NCBI GenBank assembly: GCA_027625225.1
Contig: JAQBWG010000030.1
Span: forward strand, 1-11,537
Direction of reading: 5' to 3'
DNA: 11,537 nucleotides
Source: Chloroflexota bacterium
GTDB lineage: Bacteria; Chloroflexota; Dehalococcoidia; Lucifugimonadales; VGZR01
Positions 5,902 through 11,537 of the stretch are shown piece by piece. The notes under the pieces are model-generated. The model worked only from the letters and a program-made list of their open reading frames with translations, was not told the DNA's origin and ran no database searches. Every line of letters starts with the position of its first letter. Positions within the stretch are counted from its first letter, which is position 1. The translations under genes and the position numbers were made by a program.

Positions 5902-6663
5902 CTATTCTGCTACTGTCCCACCATCCACAATCATAGTATGTCCATGAACATACGACGCCTTCTCTGAGCATAGCCAGATAACCACATTGGCTATTTCTTC
6001 CGGGGTGCCGTAGCGTCCCAGTGGCACCAGTTTCAGCCAGTCCTGCTCGGCTTCGGGAAACTTCTTCCAGTAGTCTTCGTTGCCCTGAGTGCGGATGATA
6101 CCAGGGCAGATGGCGTTGATTCTGATGCCTTTCGACGCGTACTCCAACGCGGCGGAGCGCGTCAGGCCGACGATGGCATGTTTGCTGGCCGAGTAGGCAG
6201 ACTGGGTCTCGTAGGAGACGATGCCGCGCATGGATGAGGTATTCACGATGGCCCCGCCGCCCTGCTCCAACATGCGTGGTATCTGGTACTTCATACCCAG
6301 CCATACGCCCTTCACGTTCACGGCAAAGGTGCGGTCGAAGTCTTCCTCGGTAAGTTTGTCTATGGTGACGCCAGCCGACACGACACCGGCGTTGTTGAAG
6401 GCGAAGTCGAGACGACCGAGACGGTCTACGGTTTCATCTACCATGTCCTCCACATCGGTCAGGCTCGAAACGTCGGCACGGATGAATACAGCCTTGCCGC
6501 CGTCTTTGCCTATGGTCTGGACGGTCTGCTGTCCACCGACCTCGTTCACGTCCACAACAGCCACCGCCGCGCCCTCTTTGGCGAACCGCAGCGCCGTTGC
6601 TCTACCGAGCCCAGAGGCACCGCCGGTAACGAGCGCTACTTTGTCTTCGAACGACACACTCAC
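5902..6663 (-). CDS. Short-chain dehydrogenase/reductase (classical SDR)
   Basis: NAD(P)-dependent alcohol/ketone oxidoreductase of 253 residues, standard length for a classical SDR. Visible motifs are TGGASGLG (13-20), NNAG (90-93), catalytic Asn116 in VNVKG, Ser143/144 in NTSS, Tyr157 and Lys161 in AYSASK, and VDGG (246-249) near the C-terminus. An Asp at the end of the second strand (VVDVN, Asp38) favours NAD over NADP. The start is GTG at 6663; a second in-frame GTG at 6657 is also possible, because a G-rich run directly abuts the first. Repeat copy E lies just upstream and supplies part of the leader. The gene is second in the minus-strand unit, 46 bases after the phosphotriesterase-like gene. 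The substrate is not identifiable. Confidence 0.92.
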   Translation of the reverse strand: MSVSFEDKVALVTGGASGLGRATALRFAKEGAAVAVVDVNEVGGQQTVQTIGKDGGKAVFIRADVSSLTDVEDMVDETVDRLGRLDFAFNNAGVVSAGVTIDKLTEEDFDRTFAVNVKGVWLGMKYQIPRMLEQGGGAIVNTSSMRGIVSYETQSAYSASKHAIVGLTRSAALEYASKGIRINAICPGIIRTQGNEDYWKKFPEAEQDWLKLVPLGRYGTPEEIANVVIWLCSEKASYVHGHTMIVDGGTVAE

Positions 6664-6671
6664 CCCCTGAA

Positions 6672-6700
6672 CCCCAGATCCTTCACTTCGCTCAGAATGA
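6672..6700. repeat. Small dispersed repeat, copy E, between lactonase-like and SDR genes
   Basis: An inverted near-copy of repeat C. On the minus strand, ATTC and GGAT arms enclose TGAGCGAAGTGAA, followed by CTGGGG. It occupies most of the 46-base gap and ends 8 bases before the SDR start codon. Confidence 0.72.
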
Positions 6701-6709
6701 TATTTCGTG

Positions 6710-7774
6710 TCACTTGAAGGCGAGTGCGCGGGCTGGGTTGTGGACGAGGATTTTATCTACTTGTTCCTGGGTGACACCGCGTTTTTTCATGCGCGGGACG
6801 ATGTTGCCGAGGATGTGGCCGTAGCCCTTGCCCGCATAGGCGCTGAGTTGCCGTTTCTGGCACACGTCTTGCGCGACCACCACCTGGTCTATGTGGCCAC
6901 CCTCAATAAGGAATTCTATGGTCTGCATGCGCTGCACGTCGTTCATCAAACGAAGTTCGTCACCCATGTATTCGACGCCGGTGGCCTCGATGCCAAAGAT
7001 GTCGTATTCGAGAAAGCAGCCGGATTCGGCCAGGCGTTTGAGCGCCTTGCGGTCTTCGATGGCGAAGTCGAGATGTCCCATGATGACGTTCTTGGGGTTG
7101 ACGCCCGATTCGGTCAGTACGTCCAGAATCTCCATGGGGCCGTCGTCGTGCTGACCGGGGTGGATGGAGATGGGCGCGCCGGTCTCCATCTGGGCCTTGG
7201 CGGCGGCACGCAGGACTTTCTTCTGGTTGGGGGTGAGCGGCCAGACGTTACCAAGTTCGCCGATGAGGCCCGCCTTCACACCGGTGTCACCGACGCCGAC
7301 GGTGATTTCGCGGATGAGTCGCTCGGCGATTTGGCCTTCGGAGCGGTCGTCCATATCGTTCGGGTGTGCGACGGGCACGTAGTGTCCTGCGCCCATGATG
7401 ATGTTCAGACCAGTGGCACGCGAGATGCGGGTGAGCGCCAGGGGGTCGCGAGCGAGGTCGGGGTTGGTGGTATCCACCAGGGAGCCGCCGCCGTTGAGTT
7501 TAAACTCCATAACCTCTTTGATGGCATGGTCAACGTCGAAGAGGTAATTGTTGTCGAGGTTGTAGTACCACGCCTGCTCCATCCGTCCAATCATGTCTAT
7601 GGTCAGTGGAGCGTGGATGTCGGCCCGCCTGCTGGCCTCCTCGGGCATCTGGAAGTAGCAGGACAGGTCAATGAGCAGGTGTTCGTGAGTCAGGGTGATA
7701 CCGAGCTGGCCGGGGTCCATCGGCCCCAGAACAGTCTGCACTTTTCCGGACAGGTTGGATTTTCCTTTGGGCAT
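6710..7774 (-). CDS. Phosphotriesterase-family metal-dependent hydrolase (lactonase/esterase-like)
   Basis: A 354-residue amidohydrolase-superfamily TIM-barrel enzyme of the phosphotriesterase (PTE/PHP/PLL) group. Metal ligands are His30 and His32 in LTHEHLL, His205 in SIHPG, His234 in MGHLD and Asp303 in AQDVC. The bridging position is Glu173 in IGELG, where true phosphotriesterase has a carboxylated lysine. Glu here is the E. coli PHP-like variant, so lactone or ester hydrolysis is likelier than organophosphate hydrolysis. The ATG at 7774 has AAGGAGG five bases upstream; the open frame continues to 8122 but crosses the promoter and has no support. It heads the minus-strand unit that ends with the selenoprotein. 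Stop is TGA. No signal peptide is visible. Confidence 0.92.
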   Translation of the reverse strand: MPKGKSNLSGKVQTVLGPMDPGQLGITLTHEHLLIDLSCYFQMPEEASRRADIHAPLTIDMIGRMEQAWYYNLDNNYLFDVDHAIKEVMEFKLNGGGSLVDTTNPDLARDPLALTRISRATGLNIIMGAGHYVPVAHPNDMDDRSEGQIAERLIREITVGVGDTGVKAGLIGELGNVWPLTPNQKKVLRAAAKAQMETGAPISIHPGQHDDGPMEILDVLTESGVNPKNVIMGHLDFAIEDRKALKRLAESGCFLEYDIFGIEATGVEYMGDELRLMNDVQRMQTIEFLIEGGHIDQVVVAQDVCQKRQLSAYAGKGYGHILGNIVPRMKKRGVTQEQVDKILVHNPARALAFK

Positions 7775-7825
7775 GGTTTCCTCCTTCGGTGTAAAGCTCT
7801 GTACATCGCAGTCCAGAGCGGCGCA

Positions 7826-7854
7826 AGTGTAGCAGCGCCTCAGATAGCGGTCAA
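7826..7854 (-). promoter_or_regulatory. Putative sigma70-type promoter of the lactonase-SDR-selenoprotein unit
   Basis: On the minus strand: -35 TTGACC (7849-7854), an exact 17-base spacer, and -10 TACACT (7826-7831). Transcription would start near 7819, giving a leader of about 45 bases to the ATG at 7774. Confidence 0.55.
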
Positions 7855-7866
7855 CGAGTGGGTATC

Positions 7867-7896
7867 TCGACTGGTTTCGCCCCAATCTGCTACTGT
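7867..7896 (+). promoter_or_regulatory. Putative promoter giving a leaderless transcript of the DUF4287-SRPBCC gene
   Basis: Extended -10 TGC-TACTGT (the hexamer at 7891-7896) with a weak -35 TCGACT (7867-7872) and an 18-base spacer. The ATG at 7904 is only 8 bases past the -10, so the expected start of transcription falls on or next to it, and no Shine-Dalgarno is visible. Confidence 0.35.
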
Positions 7897-7903
7897 AACG
7901 GCG

Positions 7904-8470
7904 ATGAGTGCTACGAAGAAAAAGCAGCCTGAGAGTCGGTTCGCCGGCGTCGGGGATGCAGCGGTACAGGCGAAGACTGGCAAGACGTGGCAGGAGTGGT
8001 TCGTGGTGCTGGATACGCAGAAGGCTTCCGACTGGCCACACCCGCAAATCGCGAGCTATCTGAACGAAACGCAGGGTGTGTCGGGATGGTGGTCGCAGAT
8101 GGTGACCGTGGGCTACGAGCAAGCACGCGGACTACGCCAAAAGCACGAGACGAGCACAGGCTATCAGGTGAGCGTGAGCAAGACCTTACAAGTGCCATTA
8201 GCCCAGGCGTATGAGCTATGGGCGGATGAGAAGGCCCGCGCGGGGTTGATTCCGGGCCAGTCCATCACCGTGAGGACGGCCAACGTGAACAAGAATCTTC
8301 GCGCCTTGTGGTCGGGTGGCTCCTCCACCATCGAAGTGCAGTTCTACGACAAGGGCATAAGCAAATGCCAGGTGGTCATCCAGCATAACAAGTTGCCCGA
8401 CGCTGACAAAGCCGCAGAGATGAAAGCGTACTGGAAAGCCGCTTTGGAACACATGAAAGAGTCCTTATAG
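7904..8470 (+). CDS. DUF4287-SRPBCC two-domain protein
   Basis: A 188-residue protein. The N-terminal part (about 24-80: KTWQEWFVVLD, then HPQIASYLNE, then VSGWWSQMVTVGYEQARG) matches DUF4287 as remembered. The C-terminal part (about 88-185) looks like an SRPBCC/AHSA1-type ligand-binding domain: KTLQVPLAQAYELWAD, a central stretch of beta-strands, and a long final helix ending YWKAALEHMKE. Such proteins bind a hydrophobic small molecule or act as regulators; no catalytic residues are obvious. The start at 7904 begins MSATKKKQPE. An open frame continues back to 6707, but this is antisense to the lactonase gene. The stop is 23 bases before the amidohydrolase gene, so the two are likely cotranscribed. 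Domain assignment is fairly confident; the role is unknown. Confidence 0.85.
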   Translation: MSATKKKQPESRFAGVGDAAVQAKTGKTWQEWFVVLDTQKASDWPHPQIASYLNETQGVSGWWSQMVTVGYEQARGLRQKHETSTGYQVSVSKTLQVPLAQAYELWADEKARAGLIPGQSITVRTANVNKNLRALWSGGSSTIEVQFYDKGISKCQVVIQHNKLPDADKAAEMKAYWKAALEHMKESL

Positions 8471-8493
8471 CTTGTGAGAAAGGCAGAAATATC

Positions 8494-9729
8494 TTGGCTA
8501 CGATCCTGTTAGAAAACGCGACCCTTATAGACGGCACGGGAGCCGACCCAAAACGCGGCGTCTCGGTGCTGGTCGAGGATGGACGCATCCAGAGCATCTT
8601 CACCGACAAGTCAAAGCGCCCTAAGGCCGACAAGGTCATCGACCTGTCCGGCATGACGCTGATGCCAGGCCTGACCGACGCGCACGTTCATCTGGGCGCG
8701 CTGGGCGTCAACTCGCCACGGACGCAGTCGCCGGAGGACAACCTGACGTCCTACGTGCTGGACGTTGTCGAGAACATCGAGACGGCGCTGCAGGAGGGGT
8801 TTACGACGGTACGCGACGCGGGCGGGCTGGACCCTGCGTTCGCCTTCGCGGTGGAGTCCGGTCACATCAAGGGGCCGCGCATCCTGCCGTCGGGTTCGTT
8901 CATCTCCCAGACGGGCGGGCACGCGGACTTCCGCGACCGGTTCGACGACCGACCGCCGCGCGTGGTGCCGGGCATCCTAGCGGGGCCTGTGCTGTGCGAC
9001 GGGCCGGACGCGGTGCGGGCGGCAGCGCGGGAGCAGCTCCGCAAGGGGGCAAGCCAGGTGAAACTGATGGGTTCCGGCGGCGTGGTGTCGCCGAACGACC
9101 CGCTGGAGGGGACGCAGTTCACGGTGGACGAGATGCTGGCAGCGGTGCACGAGGCGCGCGCGGTGGGAACGTACGTGATGGCGCATTGCCACACGTCGCC
9201 GGCGGTAAACAACGCGCTGGACGCGGGCATCCGCTCCATCGAGCACGGCAGCATCCTGGACGAGGCGACGGCGAAGCGCATCGTTAAAGAGAAGGCGTTC
9301 ATGGTGCCGACTATCCACATCATCGAGATGCTGGGTGCGAATTCGACTGCGCACGGTCTGTCGCACTATAGCTTGCACAAGCTGGACAAAGTACGCTCGC
9401 AGCTACCGCTGAGTGTGGCTTTGGCTGCCAAGACAGGTGTAAGTCTAGGTTCTGGCAGTGATTTCCTAGGCAAGAAACAGTCGAAGCGGGGACTGGAACT
9501 GGTCTCGAAGGCAACCGTACTAGGCGAAATGGCGGCCATCGTGAGCGCGACGGGCACGAACGCTCACCTGTTCAATATGGAAGACCGTATCGGTGTAGTA
9601 AAAGAGGGCAGGGACGCCGATCTCATCGCAGTGGCAGGCGACCCGCTTTCCAACATCGGGGTGCTGGTGGACGCTGCGAACGTGAAGCTGGTGGTGAAGT
9701 CGGGTACCATAGTCAAGAACACGCTATAA
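8494..9729 (+). CDS. Imidazolonepropionase-like amidohydrolase (COG1228; possible prolidase/dipeptidase)
   Basis: A 411-residue amidohydrolase-superfamily enzyme with a complete binuclear metal site: His64 and His66 in DAHVHLG, Lys190 (the carboxylated lysine) in QVKLMGSGG, His231 in MAHCH, His251 in IEHGS and Asp323 in GSGSD. The SQTGGHADF segment (138-146) is typical of the subgroup that includes Xaa-Pro and Xaa-Arg/Lys dipeptidases, so peptide or N-acyl amide hydrolysis is a reasonable guess. The protein is full length with the usual N- and C-terminal beta-sandwich pieces (LLENATLIDG; KEGRDADLIAV). The start is read as TTG at 8494, giving MATILLENAT, with AAAGG about 11 bases upstream; no ATG or GTG fits the N-terminus. 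It is flanked closely by the DUF4287 gene and a small unknown gene (20 bases downstream). No signal peptide is seen. Confidence 0.92.
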   Translation: MATILLENATLIDGTGADPKRGVSVLVEDGRIQSIFTDKSKRPKADKVIDLSGMTLMPGLTDAHVHLGALGVNSPRTQSPEDNLTSYVLDVVENIETALQEGFTTVRDAGGLDPAFAFAVESGHIKGPRILPSGSFISQTGGHADFRDRFDDRPPRVVPGILAGPVLCDGPDAVRAAAREQLRKGASQVKLMGSGGVVSPNDPLEGTQFTVDEMLAAVHEARAVGTYVMAHCHTSPAVNNALDAGIRSIEHGSILDEATAKRIVKEKAFMVPTIHIIEMLGANSTAHGLSHYSLHKLDKVRSQLPLSVALAAKTGVSLGSGSDFLGKKQSKRGLELVSKATVLGEMAAIVSATGTNAHLFNMEDRIGVVKEGRDADLIAVAGDPLSNIGVLVDAANVKLVVKSGTIVKNTL

Positions 9730-9749
9730 GTCAGGAGTACGTGCAGGTC

Positions 9750-10031
9750 ATGGCAATGAGGGTTTACTGGAAGGAATGGAAGCGCGGAGAAAAGCTTATC
9801 CTTTCCGACGAGGAACGAGAGGAGGAGGTGGGCGGCTTCCGCAAGACTCCACGCGGGTACGACGCCTTCGCACGTACGTTTGGCTACGACCCTGGTCGTG
9901 CTCAGAAGGACATGGCTTCGCCGGAAGAAGCCAAGGAGTTCGTGGAGTCATTCCATCCCTGGGACCTATTCACACCGGATCAGGTAACAGTGGAGCCGGA
10001 TGTGGTGCCGATGCCCAAGGAAAATAGCTAA
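9750..10031 (+). CDS. Hypothetical small protein
   Basis: 93 residues from ATG 9750 (MAMRVYWKEWKRGEK). Not recognised. It is charged and hydrophilic, with an acidic/basic N-terminal third (SDEEREEE), a centre rich in aromatics and Gly (GYDAFARTFGYDPG), a helix-like SPEEAKEFVESFHPWDLF, and a Pro-rich tail (VVPMPKENS). There is no Cys, transmembrane segment or signal peptide. An in-frame GTG at 9741 has AGGAG only 3 bases away, while ATG 9750 has it 12 bases away, so the start is uncertain by three codons. It begins 20 bases after the amidohydrolase stop and probably shares its transcript. Its end is 8 bases from the convergent flavoprotein gene, with no room for a terminator. Confidence 0.68.
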   Translation: MAMRVYWKEWKRGEKLILSDEEREEEVGGFRKTPRGYDAFARTFGYDPGRAQKDMASPEEAKEFVESFHPWDLFTPDQVTVEPDVVPMPKENS

Positions 10032-10039
10032 GGTTAAGC

Positions 10040-11188
10040 TTAGACTCTCCAGCGGCGCCAATCGGCTTCGAACCGCTCTTTGCCGCGATGCCACCGTACG
10101 GACGGTGACAGGTACGCAACGTCAGGCTTCCCTTCGCTCAAGAAGATTCCTTTTACCATCGCCGCCTTTTCGGACGTATACCCGATGAAGCAGTACCCTT
10201 CGCCCGTGAACTCCTCTAGGGAGCTGCCGTTGACATCTGCGGCGATGTTATGCGCAACGACTTCGCCACCAGCCGAGGCGAACACTCCTGCCTTAGGCAT
10301 GGGTTTGCCGTTGGCCATGGATATCGTCGTAGCATCACCAATGGCGTAGATGCCCTTCTGCCTGGTTTCTAATGTCTTCGCATTCACCGGTATCCAGCCG
10401 GAGTCGTTCACCAGCCCTGCTTCCCTTACTTGTCGCGCGCTACGATGCACAGGAATGGTTACGACGAGGTCGTACCGCTCTCGTTTACCTGACGCGAAGC
10501 CAATCTCGCCAGCATTCGGGGCAACGGACGAGATTTGTTCACCTGCGTGGAGACCGATACCGCGGCGCTCCAACAGTGTACGAAGCGAAGTCGGGGCATC
10601 GGGGCCGGCCACGCCGAGCGGTGTCGGTTCAGGGGTGAACACGTCAATCTCGACACCCTTGCGGATGCCACGCTGAACCAGTGCATCTTCCATCAAGAAC
10701 GCCATCTCGAACGGCGCTGGCGGGCATTTGTACGGCAGGCCGCTCACGGCGATGGCGATGCGGCCGCGTTTAAAACGACGAAGTGCGTCGCGCAGCTTGC
10801 GGGCAGTTTCAATGTTGTAGAAAGAGTGCGCCTGCGCTGATCCGGGAACGGCGTCCCAGTCGTACACGGCGCCCGTGGCGATGACAAGGTAATCGAAGGG
10901 ATATTCGCCACTATTAGTCTTCACACGGCGGGTGGATATGTCAATTGCTTCTACCTCAGCTTGCACGTAATTCACTCCACGCTGTGTGAGTGCGCCAAGC
11001 GACCGCGAGACTTTCAAAGGTTCGCGCTGCCCTACTACTAACCAGGGTAACGAGCCGCACAAATACGTCCGCTTTTTGCGGTCTATGAGTGTCACATTGT
11101 GGCTCGCCCCTAACAGTTTTCGTGCTGTTTGGGCAGCTGCCGCGCCACCAAAACCTCCACCTACGATTACTACGTGCTTATCTGACAT
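10040..11188 (-). CDS. FAD-dependent pyridine-nucleotide-disulfide-type oxidoreductase, sulfide:quinone oxidoreductase/FCSD-like
   Basis: A 382-residue flavoprotein of the SQR/flavocytochrome c sulfide dehydrogenase/NDH-2 superfamily. The N-terminal ADP-binding motif is VVIVGGGFGGAAAA (6-19). The second dinucleotide region lies around RIAIAVSGLPY (143-153). The C-terminal FAD motif is YAIGDATT (281-288). The wording LPYKCPPAPFE places Cys155 where SQR/FCSD enzymes carry an active-site cysteine, and Cys333 (GYCFIGY) fits the partner. A third cysteine, Cys44, lies near the N-terminus; nothing matches the Cys128 of three-cysteine SQRs. Sulfide or another small thiol is therefore a plausible donor. 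The ATG at 11188 (MSDKHVVIVG) has a weak AGGC upstream; the extension to 11248 runs through the terminator region and was rejected. The gene stands alone. Confidence 0.88.
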   Translation of the reverse strand: MSDKHVVIVGGGFGGAAAAQTARKLLGASHNVTLIDRKKRTYLCGSLPWLVVGQREPLKVSRSLGALTQRGVNYVQAEVEAIDISTRRVKTNSGEYPFDYLVIATGAVYDWDAVPGSAQAHSFYNIETARKLRDALRRFKRGRIAIAVSGLPYKCPPAPFEMAFLMEDALVQRGIRKGVEIDVFTPEPTPLGVAGPDAPTSLRTLLERRGIGLHAGEQISSVAPNAGEIGFASGKRERYDLVVTIPVHRSARQVREAGLVNDSGWIPVNAKTLETRQKGIYAIGDATTISMANGKPMPKAGVFASAGGEVVAHNIAADVNGSSLEEFTGEGYCFIGYTSEKAAMVKGIFLSEGKPDVAYLSPSVRWHRGKERFEADWRRWRV

Positions 11189-11229
11189 TCGGTGCCTAAT
11201 ACCCCTAATCCCATATTCGAAATTCACCG

Positions 11230-11267
11230 AAAAAGAACGGACGGCCACAGTAAATTGCGGCCGTCCG
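11230..11267 (-). terminator. Rho-independent terminator downstream of the HU gene
   Basis: A perfect 9-bp stem CGGACGGCC/GGCCGTCCG with a 12-base loop is followed, on the minus strand, by TTCTTTTT. It lies 58 bases after the HU stop and 42 bases before the flavoprotein start, insulating the two genes. Confidence 0.82.
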
Positions 11268-11325
11268 CTTCCTATCTGACCGGTGTCGGAGTTAACTTAT
11301 GCAGTCAACTCGGTTTGAAGTCGAA

Positions 11326-11537
11326 TTATCGTGCGGCTTTGTTAAGCTCGGCACCTGCACTGAAGCCCACGCGCTTATGTGCGGGAACGGTGATGAGTGA
11401 ACCGGCACTTCCTCCGCGAATCGGTCGCACACGACGTGCCTTGACCTTGCGTATCTCGAAGGTACCGAAGCCGGTGAGGACAACTCTGTCGCCAGATGCA
11501 AGGGCTGCTTGAACGCTTTCCAAGACTGCATTCAATG
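11326..11537 (-). CDS. HU/IHF-family DNA-binding protein, 5' end outside the window
   Basis: The last 70 residues of a small histone-like protein that bends or wraps DNA in the nucleoid. NAVLESVQAAL is the end of the helical dimerisation part; VVLTGFGTFEIR is the family-defining GFGTF core; VPAHKRVGFSAG and the final ELNKAAR are the last strand and helix. The beta-arm differs from the usual R-x-GRNPxTGE consensus: it reads RRVRPIRGGSAGSLI, about three residues longer, with a Gly/Ser-rich tip and only one proline (RPI). Roughly 20 N-terminal residues are missing beyond the right edge, so the TTG at 11535 is an internal Leu codon and not a start. The gene ends at an intrinsic terminator. Confidence 0.93.
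   Translation of the reverse strand, partial: LNAVLESVQAALASGDRVVLTGFGTFEIRKVKARRVRPIRGGSAGSLITVPAHKRVGFSAGAELNKAAR

Noticed and set aside
6707..7903. A very long plus-strand open frame reading into the DUF4287 gene
   Set aside because: It is antisense to the phosphotriesterase-like gene, which has complete metal-site motifs. The recognisable protein only begins at 7904.
11176..11200. Shared sequence GGCACCGAATG upstream of the dehydrogenase and flavoprotein starts as a regulatory element
   Set aside because: Only two copies, directly around start codons. It is short and can be chance or common leader use.

Overview
The window is moderately GC-rich bacterial DNA with short intergenic gaps and thirteen genes. 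No rRNA, tRNA, transposase or CRISPR array was seen. The small dispersed repeats with a TGAGCYTGTCGAA core and the gene mix (CoA ligase, hydroxyacyl-CoA dehydrogenase, core-MetE-like protein, metallo-beta-lactamase, phosphotriesterase-like lactonase, amidohydrolase, SQR-like flavoprotein) would fit an uncultured Chloroflexota of the Dehalococcoidia/SAR202 kind. That placement is an impression from gene content and is not proven by anything in the window.

Layout. (1) Positions 1-2237, minus strand: a MetE-like methyltransferase (core catalytic domain only) and, 6 bases downstream, a CaiC-like acyl-CoA synthetase that runs off the left edge. (2) 2238-2506: a 269-base non-coding stretch holding four small hairpin repeats. 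(3) 2507-3457 minus, a 3-hydroxyacyl-CoA dehydrogenase, divergent from 3577-4470 plus, a metallo-beta-lactamase-fold hydrolase. Both have readable sigma70-type promoters in the 119-base gap. (4) 4511-7774, minus strand: a probable five-gene operon read from a good promoter at 7826-7854. In order of transcription it encodes a phosphotriesterase-family lactonase/esterase, an SDR oxidoreductase, a DinB-fold protein, a four-helix membrane protein, and a small selenoprotein. (5) 7904-10031, plus strand: a possibly leaderless DUF4287-SRPBCC gene, an imidazolonepropionase-like amidohydrolase with a TTG start, and a short uncharacterised protein. (6) 10040-11188 minus: an SQR/FCSD-like flavoprotein. 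(7) 11230-11267: an intrinsic terminator for the minus-strand HU-family gene at 11326-11537, whose 5' end lies outside the window.

The main discovery is at 4511-4816. The two parts of this gene are in the same frame, joined by one in-frame TGA at codon 30. Directly downstream of the TGA is a perfect 7-bp hairpin with a GGUC tetraloop, placed where a bacterial SECIS element should be and carrying the same apical loop as E. coli fdhF. The product is a 101-residue, HesB/IscA-like protein with selenocysteine and no cysteine. Ordinary annotation would cut it to a 66-residue fragment or miss it. TGA is used as a normal stop by other genes here, and by this gene itself.

Taken together the window looks like accessory catabolic/detoxification metabolism: CoA activation and beta-oxidation-type dehydrogenation, lactone/ester hydrolysis, a dehydrogenase, and sulfur or thiol redox functions. 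The link between the selenoprotein and its operon partners is inference.
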